A DNA stretch of 34,588 nt from Selenomonas sp. (GCF_024693525.1 NZ_JAILKR010000128.1:1-34588), one strand, 5' to 3'. Shown: positions 1 to 8,285, counted from the first letter of the stretch. Notes: a model not told the origin generated them from the letters alone. A program made the numbers and translations.

Positions 1-124
1 ATATCAAACCTCTTACTTGATTAATATACTAAGTTGTTCATCGTGCAATATATTAGGATATGGATAAATACAAGTCAAGAGACTGAGTCACAGAAAAGTG
101 CAACGAATAACGACAAAACCATAA

Positions 125-151
125 CTTCCGATAATTTATACTTATCGGAAG
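125..151 (-). terminator. Hairpin downstream of the small ORF, possible terminator
   Basis: A perfect 10-bp inverted repeat (CTTCCGATAA and TTATCGGAAG) has a 7-nt loop at 135-141. It lies just past the stop of the minus-strand ORF at 168. On the minus strand it is followed by a mixed T-containing stretch (TTATGGTTTTG) rather than a clean U-tract, so termination is plausible but not certain. Nothing else could be supported in 1-167. Confidence 0.4.
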
Positions 152-167
152 CAATGCGTAGATGTGT

Positions 168-389
168 CTAGATTATCCCATTATTCTTTGTTACTTCCAT
201 CTGATAGACGTAATACCGCCCATTTACTGGTTTGCACAGAGCAACAATTCCAGCCGATTTAATGTCATAGGCAATATAACGCCATTGGGCAGTTTTTTGC
301 TCTACGCATATATTTATACCTAAAAATGATTTTAACAGGCTTAGAAGCGATTCTACGAGGTCGTTTTTACGCAACATAGTAATTGACAT
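168..389 (-). CDS. Small hypothetical protein (73 aa), doubtful
   Basis: This AT-rich ORF encodes a 73-residue protein that I do not recognise. It has no signal peptide or transmembrane segment; the C-terminal half alternates hydrophobic and polar residues as in a small beta-rich fold. Its promoter would lie divergent to the permease promoter: a TATAAT hexamer sits at 410-415 on the minus strand, but no good -35 and no convincing ribosome-binding site precede the ATG at 389 or the second Met codon. A hairpin follows the stop, which mildly supports a real transcription unit. It could equally be chance coding in an AT-rich spacer. Confidence 0.3.
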   Translation of the reverse strand: MSITMLRKNDLVESLLSLLKSFLGINICVEQKTAQWRYIAYDIKSAGIVALCKPVNGRYYVYQMEVTKNNGII

Positions 390-419
390 TTGACAGGTCA
401 GTTTAACAAATTATACAAT
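390..419 (+). promoter_or_regulatory. Predicted sigma-A-type promoter of the permease gene
   Basis: TTGACA at 390-395 is separated by 18 bp from TACAAT at 414-419. A second TTGACA lies 7 bp further upstream (383-388). The -35 region contains the palindrome TGACAGGTCA (391-400), one of seven such decamers in the window. The start codon is about 35 bp downstream and is preceded by AGGAG. Confidence 0.55.
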
Positions 420-454
420 AGGATAATGATTTGAAATTCTAGGAGCATCTTTTT

Positions 455-1561
455 ATGAAGTTAATTCCTTACCTGCGTCGTAATCCCGATTTGACTGTTA
501 CGATGTTGTTTGCTATCGCTATCAGTTCTTTGGTGCCATTTTCCCTGACGGCAATTCTCGATAGTATCAATGTGCCCCTTCTGGGATTGTTGTTTTGTTT
601 GATGAGCATTGTGGCCGGTCTTCGTCAAAGCGGATTGTTTACCTATGCGTACCAGCTAGTTTTCAAGGAGCATACTACCAGCCGTACTCTAGGACGCTTT
701 TTTATATTCAGCTGTTTTTTCAGTTCCATGCTGATTACCAACGATGTTTCGCTGATTATCTTTGTCCCGCTGGCCATTATGATTCTTACCGAGGCGCGGG
801 CTATCCGCCTGCTAATTCCGGTGGTGACCTGGCAGACCATTGCCGCGAATATGGGCAGTATGTTGACGCCTATCGGCAATCCGCAAAATCTCTTCATTTA
901 TTCCTACTATAATCTCTCCCTTGGAGATTTTCTTTCGATTACCTTCCCCGTTGTCCTTATCAGCGGTGTCGGTATTTACCTAGCCACTTACCTGCTTCCC
1001 AACAAAGAGGTTGTTTTGCTCTCCGATGAAAAGCCACCATTAAAATGGGGAGCGGTTGCTCCCCTGCTGGCCCTATTTATCCTCTGCCTGCTGAATGTGC
1101 TGCGGATTTTGCCTTTTCACTGGCTGATGGTCTTAGTGGTTCCGGTCATTGCCCTGCTGAATCATCGTTTATTCTACAAAGTGGACTACAAGCTGCTATT
1201 GCTCTTTACTTTTCTGTTTATTGGCGTTGGCGGGTTGGCTCGCATTCCCTTTTTGCAAAGCTGGCCAGCCCAACTGCTCGCTGGCAATGAATTTGTGGTC
1301 TCTTTGGTGCTGAGCCAAATTCTAAGCAATGTTCCCACTACGGTGATGCTATCTCAATATACCACCGCATCAGCACCGCTTCTCTTAGGCGTCAACATTG
1401 GCGGATTAGGAACCATTATCGCTTCCATGGCCAGTGTCATTTCCTTTAAGGCCTATATCGGGACTCGGTTCCCCTTTACCCGCGGTTATTTGTTCAGTTT
1501 TACCGCAGCAAACCTTTCCCTGCTGCTCATCCTACTGCTGTACTATTATATCGTTTCGTAA
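455..1561 (+). CDS. ArsB/NhaD/SLC13-superfamily membrane permease (YbiR-like)
   Basis: This is a polytopic inner-membrane protein of 368 residues with about 10 hydrophobic segments arranged as two homologous halves, typical of the ion-transporter (IT) superfamily of anion permeases and Na+/H+ antiporters. The family-type re-entrant motifs are visible: ITNDVSL near residue 93 and GNPQNLF near 141 in the first half, and SNVPT near 290 followed by a Gly-rich GGLGTIIAS segment in the second half. It probably moves an anion or exchanges ions at the cytoplasmic membrane, but the substrate cannot be read from the sequence. The ATG follows AGGAG by 8 nt. The gene stands alone, with its own promoter and terminator. 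Confidence 0.85.
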   Translation: MKLIPYLRRNPDLTVTMLFAIAISSLVPFSLTAILDSINVPLLGLLFCLMSIVAGLRQSGLFTYAYQLVFKEHTTSRTLGRFFIFSCFFSSMLITNDVSLIIFVPLAIMILTEARAIRLLIPVVTWQTIAANMGSMLTPIGNPQNLFIYSYYNLSLGDFLSITFPVVLISGVGIYLATYLLPNKEVVLLSDEKPPLKWGAVAPLLALFILCLLNVLRILPFHWLMVLVVPVIALLNHRLFYKVDYKLLLLFTFLFIGVGGLARIPFLQSWPAQLLAGNEFVVSLVLSQILSNVPTTVMLSQYTTASAPLLLGVNIGGLGTIIASMASVISFKAYIGTRFPFTRGYLFSFTAANLSLLLILLLYYYIVS

Positions 1562-1582
1562 GCGTTCTGGCTTTAACCTCAT

Positions 1583-1615
1583 AGTCCCCCGCCTATTATC
1601 AGGCAGGGGACTTTT
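1583..1615 (+). terminator. Rho-independent terminator of the permease gene
   Basis: The stem AGTCCCC/GGGGACT is extended by GCCT/AGGC across one mismatch, with a 6-nt loop (1595-1600), and followed by a short T-run. It lies between convergent genes. On the minus strand the same hairpin has no T-run, so it is mainly a plus-strand terminator. Confidence 0.75.
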
Positions 1616-1624
1616 GCTCAAGGG

Positions 1625-2590
1625 TTAGCGCAAGGGGATATTGCTTTTGCTGACAAGTCTAGCTGCATGTTTGATGCCGATTTCTTCAAGCATCTTGACG
1701 TATGCCGTGCGGATTACTTCGGCATATTGACTGGGACCAATGATGATTTCCTCTAGTGCCTCCTGCAGGGGAAGCCCTGGATAATCGTCCCCAGGACCAC
1801 AAATCGGTAGTTTATAGATAATTTGCGGAATGCCGTCTACCACCTCAATATCATAGGCTAATTTTCCCTGGGAGGATTCGTTGTAAATAAAACGCCATTC
1901 CCGTTCTTCAATAAATCCAGGATTCTTGATGGAAAACAAAGAGGTCATTAGCATATCGATGAAATAGTTCAGCACCATGGTGGGCTGATGCCGCTGAAGG
2001 GCCGGTAGATTCCGCTCCACATTTTCCAGCATCCAGTCAAAACCTACGGTAAATTCTTCTTGGGTCAAATATTCCACTGGCGATAGCAACAATGGTAATG
2101 GTGCCAGCGGATAAAAGATAGCGTTGGGATTTAGTACAATAGCCACACCGGTTTTTCGGCCGTAAGCGCGCCACATTGAAAGCCGCCCCCGGCCCTTTTC
2201 TTCCGGCGCGTGTTCAGAAACACAGGCCAGATAGGTATGGGTTATGTACTGCTGCTCATTTCGATTCAAATCACTTAGCATGGATTCTAGCATATTGCTG
2301 CCCCAGTGAAGCTGCCTGCTGATTTCCTGAATCCGCTGCCGACGCTGATCCGAATCATAGATCGTATGGTTTAATAGTTGAATCCCGTAATCGATTTCCC
2401 GATAATCATTCATACAAGCCGCCGCCCGCATCCAGAGGTGACGGCCTTTTAGTATGTTGATACCAGTACTGGCACTGGTATAATAGGCAAAATGCATATT
2501 TTCCAGCCTGGTTGCTTCCAGCCGCCGCGCATAAATAGGCTGAAAGATTTTTAGATATTCCCCTAGCTCACGATACTGATTGGTAACCAT
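1625..2590 (-). CDS. DUF2971 family protein
   Basis: This 321-residue soluble protein shows the pattern of the DUF2971 family. It has an N-terminal Tyr-Tyr-Thr-Ser segment, MNDYREIDYG near residue 60 (the family's Asn-Asp-x-x-Glu), LSMWRAYG near 136 followed by GVAIVL, EEREWRF near 226, and EEIIIGP close to the C-terminus. The family's biochemical role is not established; members occur sporadically and sometimes near defence genes. No defence partner is adjacent here. I chose the ATG at 2590, with GGGGATG 7 nt upstream, over a TTG two codons earlier. It appears monocistronic; its upstream neighbour on the same strand ends 90 bp away. Confidence 0.75.
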   Translation of the reverse strand: MVTNQYRELGEYLKIFQPIYARRLEATRLENMHFAYYTSASTGINILKGRHLWMRAAACMNDYREIDYGIQLLNHTIYDSDQRRQRIQEISRQLHWGSNMLESMLSDLNRNEQQYITHTYLACVSEHAPEEKGRGRLSMWRAYGRKTGVAIVLNPNAIFYPLAPLPLLLSPVEYLTQEEFTVGFDWMLENVERNLPALQRHQPTMVLNYFIDMLMTSLFSIKNPGFIEEREWRFIYNESSQGKLAYDIEVVDGIPQIIYKLPICGPGDDYPGLPLQEALEEIIIGPSQYAEVIRTAYVKMLEEIGIKHAARLVSKSNIPLR

Positions 2591-2683
2591 GAACAACCAT
2601 CCCCAATGTATTTATCCATCCACAATAATCTACTGTATAAAATACGGGGAATATTTGGAATTTCCTGCTGAAACACTATGGGA

Positions 2684-3919
2684 TTATGGATTCTCCCGCA
2701 AAAAACTGTCCACCAGCTGGGTTCGCGAGATGATGGTAAGGTGACACCGAAATATCCGGTGCTGTTGATATTGACTGATATACACGATTTCCAACAGGCA
2801 TAATTTATCGGACAGTGCCAATTGTTGGGTGACTTTCTGTCCAGATTTTATTGCCTGCATGCTGCCAAGGCGAATGGCTGCTAGACAGTCTCTTGCCTCC
2901 GAATTCTTTTGCTGTGCCAAATCCATCGGTGAATCAATGCCCAGCAGCAAAATTGCCCGATTAAAGGCGGCCGTCGTTTTGAGATAACGAAGTTTACCGT
3001 TGTGCAATTCATAAAGAATCATGGGGGCCTTGGTATCAAAGGCATAGATCCCCGCCGCATTAAGACAGCCATCAGCCTCGATGGGTTCTAGCAAAACGCC
3101 CTTTTCCTCGCAATGATTTAAGACACCATCCATTGGCAAGGGCCGGCCATAATAAAATCCCTGTACCTGTTCACAGCCAATAGCCGTTAGGAATTCTACT
3201 TGTTCCTTGGTTTCAACCCCTTCGGCCAAGGTGTGAATCCCCATCTTCTTGGCCATGCAGACCACGGATTCGATGATGGTTTTTGCCCGGGGCGAAAAGG
3301 GAGCTAAAAAGCGCAAATCAATCTTGAGGGCTTCAAATTGATGGTTTTTAAGTACATTTAGCGACGAATTTCCCTGCCCAAAATCATCTAGCAAAATGGA
3401 ATACCCCGCTTCTTGAAACCGCCGCAGGGAAGCGGTAATGCGGTTATCAGCTGCCAGCAGATTTTCCGTCACTTCAATCCGCAAAAGCTTGCGTGGCAAT
3501 TGATGGCGATTCACCGCCGTTTCCACTATATCAAAAAAGTCTCCTGCGAGAAAATCAATCCGCGATAAATTTAGGGAAACGGGCAGCACGGGATATCCCT
3601 GTGCCAAACGGCCAGCCAACATTCGGCAGACTTCCTCCACCACGGCTACATCTAATTTATGCGTCTGCCTAGTTGCCTCGAGCACGGCGAGAAACACACG
3701 TGGCGTAATCATGCCATGTATCGGGTCATCCCAACGGGCCAAAGCTTCAAAGGCACAAATCTTGCCTGTGATTGTGCGGATTATGGGTTGATAGTACACC
3801 ATAATGTTACGGTTTGCTATCGCCGTATCTACCTGGTCAGACAGATATCGTTCCAGCGCAGTCCAGCCGGCCAGCTTGTCATCAATCCTATTCATAAGCA
3901 GCTTCTTTCCGGAATCCAA
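2684..3919 (-). CDS. EAL-domain cyclic-di-GMP phosphodiesterase with extra C-terminal domain
   Basis: A 411-residue protein with an EAL domain at about residues 30-270 and no GGDEF domain. All residues expected of an active phosphodiesterase are visible: EAL 58-60, Asn117, Glu149/Glu152, the DD pair 178-179 in DDFGQG, Lys199 and Asp201 in KIDLRF, Glu233/Glu236 in AEGVET, and Gln253 in QGFYYG. It should linearise c-di-GMP in the cytoplasm; there are no membrane segments. The last 140 residues form a separate region with a PAS-like look, possibly sensory (inference). The start is uncertain: TTG at 3919 has AGGA only 4 nt upstream, and an ATG follows at 3895. It begins 10 nt after the stop of the amidase gene, so the two are probably co-transcribed. 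Confidence 0.88.
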   Translation of the reverse strand: MDSGKKLLMNRIDDKLAGWTALERYLSDQVDTAIANRNIMVYYQPIIRTITGKICAFEALARWDDPIHGMITPRVFLAVLEATRQTHKLDVAVVEEVCRMLAGRLAQGYPVLPVSLNLSRIDFLAGDFFDIVETAVNRHQLPRKLLRIEVTENLLAADNRITASLRRFQEAGYSILLDDFGQGNSSLNVLKNHQFEALKIDLRFLAPFSPRAKTIIESVVCMAKKMGIHTLAEGVETKEQVEFLTAIGCEQVQGFYYGRPLPMDGVLNHCEEKGVLLEPIEADGCLNAAGIYAFDTKAPMILYELHNGKLRYLKTTAAFNRAILLLGIDSPMDLAQQKNSEARDCLAAIRLGSMQAIKSGQKVTQQLALSDKLCLLEIVYISQYQQHRIFRCHLTIISRTQLVDSFLRENP

Positions 3920-3929
3920 CCGTTCCTAA

Positions 3930-4637
3930 TCATTCGGGATAAAAGACGATTCCCTCTTGGCTCAAGTTTTCCCGCAGCCCCCGCATAAACCACTGGCCAG
4001 GGTCTGCCTTTATTGAGTGATAGCCGGGGACATTTTCGCGATACAATCCGCTAGCGCGGGCCGCAACCTGCTGATAGTGGCCAAATACATAGCCAATGGT
4101 AGGGTATTTTTGATGCAGATAACGAATCAGCCGAATATTGGCTTCCAGCTGGGCTTCGGTAAGATTTTCGGTATCCCCACTGCCGCCCACGTTTTCAATG
4201 CCAATGGCACACCAGTTATAACCGATTGCATGGCGGCAAAGGGAGGTTTCCGGCGCTAGCCGGTAGATGGTTCCATCGCGGCCCACCAAAAATTGGGAAG
4301 CAACGTTAAGGGTGCCATCGGAATAGTTCGGTTTATAAAACCAATGATAGGTACTTTCCACAGTTGAGGCCCCGGTCCAATGAACCACCACCGCCTGGGG
4401 CACGATTTCCGTCATGGCCTCCCCATAATGACGAAGGGAATATTCCCGCTGGAGCTGAGTACGGTATTCATTCTGTAAAATGGGAGTATCTACGATAGCT
4501 GGGGCTTCAATTGCCGTCGTATTATCCTGGCGATTAGTATCATCACTTGCCATAGCAGCATCCCCAGCCTGGCCATGGCAGCCAGTAAAAAGCAACGATA
4601 AGGATAAGATACAGACCGCCAAGCGGTTTTCACGCAT
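3930..4637 (-). CDS. N-acetylmuramoyl-L-alanine amidase (Amidase_2), lipoprotein
   Basis: This 235-residue protein is predicted to cut the amide bond between muramic acid and L-Ala in peptidoglycan or its fragments. It starts with a lipoprotein signal (LFTGC, Cys20), so it should be anchored on the outer face of a membrane. After a low-complexity linker (21-60) comes the Amidase_2 domain, with zinc-ligand candidates His86 (VVVHWTG), His187 (FGHYQ) and Asp212 (KADPG), and catalytic-type Glu148 (IGIENVG), as in AmpD. The ATG at 4637 is chosen because GGAAGGAA lies upstream and the lipobox then falls in the usual place; a longer reading to 4685 would run into the promoter. It is first in a two-gene unit with the EAL gene. 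Confidence 0.88.
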   Translation of the reverse strand: MRENRLAVCILSLSLLFTGCHGQAGDAAMASDDTNRQDNTTAIEAPAIVDTPILQNEYRTQLQREYSLRHYGEAMTEIVPQAVVVHWTGASTVESTYHWFYKPNYSDGTLNVASQFLVGRDGTIYRLAPETSLCRHAIGYNWCAIGIENVGGSGDTENLTEAQLEANIRLIRYLHQKYPTIGYVFGHYQQVAARASGLYRENVPGYHSIKADPGQWFMRGLRENLSQEGIVFYPE

Positions 4638-4683
4638 AATACATTCCTTCCTTTCCCCGTTAATTCTCTTGATTTCTGCTTCC

Positions 4684-4713
4684 ATTATAGCATAAGCCCT
4701 ATTTCTATGGTAA
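4684..4713 (-). promoter_or_regulatory. Extended -10 promoter of the amidase-EAL unit
   Basis: On the minus strand TTACCA (4708-4713) and TATAAT (4684-4689) are 18 bp apart, with a TGn extension just before the -10. A plus-strand TATACT at 4722-4727 could serve the divergent gene at 4747, but no matching -35 was found for it. Confidence 0.5.
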
Positions 4714-4746
4714 ACTGAAACTATACTAAGTGTTGAGGTGTTAGCT

Positions 4747-5136
4747 ATGAACTATATATTATCTGCCCTGTTACTCCTTTTGTGTCTCGTCTTTATCCTA
4801 GAGATGTACCATTCCCTAAAACGTTCTTCGACATCCTGGCATCTTATTGAGACCTATCGTGATGATTTGCAGAATAAACAACTTATCGACGAAATCTATG
4901 CCTATTGTCAAAAGGATTGGAAGCTTCGGCGCATCATCAAAGCCAACGAAGTTACCCCGGCGGATATCGAAAAAATATATCAAAAGCTCCTAAAATGGGG
5001 CAATTTCCACAAAGGACACCGCTTCGTGCCAATTACTTCCTTCTTTTACGTCAACACCCTTGATTACCTCGTCAAACATAAAAACGATGAGGCCAAGACC
5101 TTGACCATGCACTGCATGAACGCCCTTCATATCTAA
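4747..5136 (+). CDS. Unknown protein with N-terminal membrane anchor (129 aa)
   Basis: I do not recognise this protein. Residues 4-20 form one strongly hydrophobic segment, followed by a charged, mostly helical cytoplasmic region rich in Lys, Tyr and Asp, so it looks like a single-pass membrane-anchored protein. The ATG at 4747 is preceded by GAGGTG with a 6-nt gap; a GTG three codons earlier is part of that ribosome-binding site and is rejected as the start. It is divergent from the amidase gene and convergent with the end of the histidine locus. No function can be assigned. Confidence 0.65.
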   Translation: MNYILSALLLLLCLVFILEMYHSLKRSSTSWHLIETYRDDLQNKQLIDEIYAYCQKDWKLRRIIKANEVTPADIEKIYQKLLKWGNFHKGHRFVPITSFFYVNTLDYLVKHKNDEAKTLTMHCMNALHI

Positions 5137-5141
5137 AACAT

Positions 5142-5237
5142 TTACACCAAGATAACCTCTGTACCACCGTCGCGCATTTCTTGTACCAGCTCAGGGTTGG
5201 CAACACTATCCTGCGCCATGCCGCCTAAACCTTGCAT
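5142..5237 (-). CDS. Micro-ORF of 31 codons starting inside a hairpin
   Basis: On the minus strand an ATG at 5237 opens 31 codons ending in TAA at 5142. GGGGGG lies 6 nt before the ATG and acts as a plausible ribosome-binding site. Both elements are in the downstream arm of a perfect 26-bp inverted repeat, so they would be base-paired in the transcript. The peptide (starting MQGLGGMAQDS, ending GGTEVILV) has normal coding-like composition and resembles the C-terminal piece of a larger protein, but I cannot name a family. It lies downstream of the SagB-type gene on the same strand. It may be a real small gene, a remnant, or chance. Confidence 0.35.
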   Translation of the reverse strand: MQGLGGMAQDSVANPELVQEMRDGGTEVILV

Positions 5238-5293
5238 AGAAATCCCCCCAGAGAATCAACAAAGCCCGATTCTCTGGGGGGATTTCTATGCAA
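5232..5293. repeat. Perfect 26-bp inverted repeat with 10-nt loop
   Basis: The arms 5232-5257 and 5268-5293 are exact reverse complements; the loop is 5258-5267. The stem contains a run of six C/G pairs. It lies 16 bp past the SagB-type stop, where a terminator is expected, but neither strand has a U-tract after the stem. By symmetry each outer end carries GGGGGGATTTCTATGCAA, so each strand presents a ribosome-binding-site-like run and an ATG leaving the hairpin: 31 codons on the minus strand, ATG-CAA-TAA on the plus strand. Confidence 0.8.
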
Positions 5294-5308
5294 TAAGCAA
5301 AAACTTAA

Positions 5309-6049
5309 TTATAATTTGCCGACGGTGGCACCATAGATGGCAAATTCCTCGTTACCGTCCAAATCCAAGACTTCGTTGAGCTTGTCATCATCATATGCGC
5401 CGAGGGCGCAGACGCCAATCTTGACGGTCTGGGCCGCAAGATAGAGATTTTGACAGACATGGCCTGCATCAAGGAACAGATAACGATAAGCGCGGCTGCC
5501 AAAGAGATAGGTCATGCGCTCCGGCACAGCGCTCCAGACAAAGGTCACCGCATTGTTTTTCGCCATGTTCTGAGCCCGGAAGCAGGAGCAGAACGCCTCA
5601 CCGATTTCCTCAGCGGTTTTGAGCGGCAGCAAAGCATGCTCAAAGGCGAGATACCGATAAAGCCCCGGCTTAATGCCCTTGACGTTCTGAATGAAAAGAT
5701 ACGTCTCGAAGGCATGACGCGCGCCGGCTGATGGCACATTGCGCTTGCTGGCCCCCTTAGGAAGTTCCATCTTGACCCCCTGGGTGCACCAGAGCAGATA
5801 GGAAAGCTCCTTGATGGTCAACGGTACCTGGCTGTACTGGCGAACCGACGCCCGCAGCTCAACAACCGCCAAGAAGTTGACGGGCATATCGGGGAGAAGT
5901 TCCGGCTCCGGCAGTGGAATGATTTTCGTGCCGGGAACCACCGGCTTTTCAGGAGCTGGCGGCTCGGCACCTTCCATCTTGGGAACGCTGGGATTCTTAG
6001 CCATGGTGGTTGCGGCCAGGAACTCCTGGGCGATTGGATATTCTTTCAT
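5309..6049 (-). CDS. SagB-type nitroreductase / FMN-dependent dehydrogenase
   Basis: A 246-residue soluble protein. Residues 1-55 are Pro-rich and poorly structured. From about residue 64 it follows the SagB/ThcOx nitroreductase pattern: LRASVRQYS, then LSYLLWCTQG near 82, NVPSAGARHAFETYL near 104, and a C-terminal DAGHVCQNLYLAA helix followed by a GATVGK-type end. Family members bind FMN; some oxidise azolines in thiazole/oxazole-modified peptides, but many stand alone with unknown substrates. No cyclodehydratase or precursor peptide is nearby. It starts 15 nt after hisIE, with GCGAGGA upstream, so it is probably the last gene of the histidine operon. Its substrate cannot be told from sequence. 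Confidence 0.85.
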   Translation of the reverse strand: MKEYPIAQEFLAATTMAKNPSVPKMEGAEPPAPEKPVVPGTKIIPLPEPELLPDMPVNFLAVVELRASVRQYSQVPLTIKELSYLLWCTQGVKMELPKGASKRNVPSAGARHAFETYLFIQNVKGIKPGLYRYLAFEHALLPLKTAEEIGEAFCSCFRAQNMAKNNAVTFVWSAVPERMTYLFGSRAYRYLFLDAGHVCQNLYLAAQTVKIGVCALGAYDDDKLNEVLDLDGNEEFAIYGATVGKL

Positions 6050-6063
6050 GTTGTAGTCCTCGC

Positions 6064-6774
6064 TTACATATCCGGACGAACGCCGGTCTTGCCCGTGAAC
6101 TGATGGTAGTTTCCACCTTTACGGCGGCTCATAAGCTCATCTAAGAGCTGGTCTGGCGTGAGCTTGTGATAAGCCAGCAGCACCAGGCAATGATACCAAA
6201 GGTCGCCCATTTCGTAGAGAACTTCCTCCGGTGCCTGGTTTTTCGAGGCGATGACCGTCTCCACAGCCTCTTCGCCGACTTTCTTGAGGATTTTATCCTG
6301 TCCTTTGTCGAAGAGGTAATTCGTATAGGAGCCTTCCACGGGATTGAGCTTGCGATCCTGGATGACGTTGTAAAGGTCGTTTAAGACCGTAGCCAGCGAA
6401 ACCTGCGGCTCCGGCGGCACAACGGCAACACCTTTTTCCTCTTCACCTAGTAGCTTGCGCCCACTAAAGCAGGTATAGGTGCCCGTATGGCAGGCCACAC
6501 CAGTCTGATGAACCCGAACCAAGAGCGTATCCCCATCACAGTCGTAGGAGATTTCTCGGACCTTCTGCTTGTTGCCCGACTCTTCCCCCTTGTTCCAGAG
6601 TTTCTGCCGGCTGCGGCTAAAGAACCAGGTATAGCCCGTCTCAATCGTCTTCTTGAGGGATTCTTCGTTCATATAGGCCATCATGAGAACCTGACCATTC
6701 TCTTCCTGGATGATAGCCGGTACCAGACCCTTTTCGTCAAATTTTACCATGGAAATGTCAATGTTTTTGTCCAT
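6064..6774 (-). CDS. hisIE: Bifunctional phosphoribosyl-AMP cyclohydrolase / phosphoribosyl-ATP pyrophosphatase
   Basis: This 236-residue fusion carries out steps 2 and 3 of histidine synthesis. The HisI half (about 1-112) shows the metal-site DCDGD (78-82) and GVACHTG (92-98), opening phosphoribosyl-AMP. After a short linker the HisE half (about 125-215) has KVGEEAVE (165-172) and YEMGDLWYH, removing pyrophosphate from phosphoribosyl-ATP. The length is normal for the fusion. Its ATG overlaps the hisF stop by one base (TGATG at 6774), so it is translationally coupled to hisF. Confidence 0.97.
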   Translation of the reverse strand: MDKNIDISMVKFDEKGLVPAIIQEENGQVLMMAYMNEESLKKTIETGYTWFFSRSRQKLWNKGEESGNKQKVREISYDCDGDTLLVRVHQTGVACHTGTYTCFSGRKLLGEEEKGVAVVPPEPQVSLATVLNDLYNVIQDRKLNPVEGSYTNYLFDKGQDKILKKVGEEAVETVIASKNQAPEEVLYEMGDLWYHCLVLLAYHKLTPDQLLDELMSRRKGGNYHQFTGKTGVRPDM

Positions 6775-7532
6775 CAGAATCTTACCTCCACGCCACGAGA
6801 TTTCAGATAATCCTTGACCTGCCGCACCGTGAACTGGCCATAGTGAAACACCGAAGCCGCCAGCACTGCATCTGCCTTGCCAAGGGTCAGCACATCGTAG
6901 AAGTGCTCGAGCTTGCCAGCGCCGCCTGAGGCGATAACCGGTACGTTTACGGCCTCGGAAACCGCCCGGGTCAAAGCAATATCATAGCCATCCTTCGTAC
7001 CATCGGCATCCATGCTGGTGAGCAGGATTTCGCCAGCACCGAGGGCCACGGCCTTCTTGACCCATTCGATGCAGTCAAGGCCCGTCGGCGTGCGGCCGCC
7101 GTTGATGAATACTTCCCATTTATCCTCGCCTGTGCGGCGGGCATCGACAGCCAGCACGACACATTGGCTGCCGAACTTTTCGGCGCCCTCGCGGATGAGG
7201 TCAGGATTCTTGATGGCCGCCGTGTTAAGGGAGGTCTTATCGGCGCCAGCCTTTAACATGCGGCGCATGTCCTCAACGGAGCGGATGCCGCCGCCCACGG
7301 TAAAGGGAATAAATACCTGGGAAGCACAATCCTGAGCCACCTGTACCATGGTATTGCGTTCTTCGTTGGAGGCCGTAATGTCGAGGAATACCAGCTCATC
7401 GGCCCGCTCTTCGTCATAGCGCGCCGCCAGCTCCACCGGATCACCGGCATCCCGCAGGCCAACAAAATTGGTGCCCTTGACCACCCGGCCATCTTTGACG
7501 TCAAGACAAGGAATTATCCGTTTCGTATACAT
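6774..7532 (-). CDS. hisF: Imidazole glycerol phosphate synthase cyclase subunit
   Basis: A 252-residue TIM-barrel subunit that uses ammonia from HisH to form imidazole glycerol phosphate and AICAR from PRFAR. The two catalytic aspartates known from the family are at the expected places: Asp11 in [10 protein letters not shown] and Asp130 in LAVDARR. The phosphate-binding loops VGGGIRS and SGGAG are also present. The ATG at 7532 is chosen because AAGGAGG precedes it; that site lies within the last codons of hisA, whose stop is 1 nt upstream. A longer reading to 7577 only re-reads hisA in another frame. Confidence 0.97.
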   Translation of the reverse strand: MYTKRIIPCLDVKDGRVVKGTNFVGLRDAGDPVELAARYDEERADELVFLDITASNEERNTMVQVAQDCASQVFIPFTVGGGIRSVEDMRRMLKAGADKTSLNTAAIKNPDLIREGAEKFGSQCVVLAVDARRTGEDKWEVFINGGRTPTGLDCIEWVKKAVALGAGEILLTSMDADGTKDGYDIALTRAVSEAVNVPVIASGGAGKLEHFYDVLTLGKADAVLAASVFHYGQFTVRQVKDYLKSRGVEVRF

Positions 7533-7533
7533 T

Positions 7534-8265
7534 TTAATCCTCCTTGGCGGCAATTTCAATAGCCTGCTGTAAATCAAGAGTACCCATATAAATGGATTTG
7601 CCGACGATTACCCCTTCAATGCCATCTTTTTCATAAGGCTTGAGGGCTTCGATATCCGCCGTTGACTTGACGCCCCCCGAGGCAACGATATTTACACCGC
7701 TTTCCCTAGCTAATTTCGCCGTAGCTTCCACGTTGACGCCCTCCAAGGTACCATCCCGAGAGATATCCGTATAGATGATGGTCTTGACCCCGGCTTTTTT
7801 CATTTCCTTAGCCAGCGTTGTCACATCCACATCCCCAGAGACACCCCAGCCATCCACGGCCACAATGCCGTCTTTGGCATCGATGCCCACCACGATGCGG
7901 TCACCATACTTGGCGCAGGCCTCTTTGACGAGAGCAGGATTCTTGACTGCCACCGAGCCGAGGATAACTCGGCGCACCCCCAGCGCCAGCACTTCGTCGA
8001 TATTTTCCATGGTGCGAATGCCACCGCCTAGTTCCACGGGAATCGTCACCGCCGCCAGGATTTCCTTAACCGTAGCAAGGTTGCAAGACTTGCCAGCTAA
8101 TGCGCCATCAAGGTCAACGAGGTGCAGGAAATGCGCACCTTGCGCTTCCCACTGCTTAGCCATTTGGGCAGGCTTATCAGAAAAGACGGTCTCTTGGGCA
8201 AAATCCCCCTTTAACAGGCGCACACATTTACCGCCACGAATATCGATTGCAGGAAAAATCAGCAT
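7534..8265 (-). CDS. hisA: Phosphoribosylformimino-AICAR-phosphate isomerase
   Basis: This 243-residue TIM-barrel enzyme opens the ribose of ProFAR to give PRFAR. Asp8 (FPAIDIRGG) and Asp129 (GIDAKDG) match the catalytic pair of the family; ELGGGIR (78-84) and ASGGV form the phosphate-binding loops. Half-barrel similarity to HisF is evident. GGAGTGG precedes the ATG; the gene follows hisH by 20 nt. The length is typical. Confidence 0.97.
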   Translation of the reverse strand: MLIFPAIDIRGGKCVRLLKGDFAQETVFSDKPAQMAKQWEAQGAHFLHLVDLDGALAGKSCNLATVKEILAAVTIPVELGGGIRTMENIDEVLALGVRRVILGSVAVKNPALVKEACAKYGDRIVVGIDAKDGIVAVDGWGVSGDVDVTTLAKEMKKAGVKTIIYTDISRDGTLEGVNVEATAKLARESGVNIVASGGVKSTADIEALKPYEKDGIEGVIVGKSIYMGTLDLQQAIEIAAKED

Positions 8266-8285
8266 AGCTTACCACTCCTTCGGCC

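Noticed and set aside
5309..6049. Thiazole/oxazole-modified peptide cluster around the SagB-type gene
   Set aside because: No cyclodehydratase or precursor with a Cys/Ser/Thr-rich core lies nearby; the 31-codon ORF has no Cys and only one Ser and one Thr.
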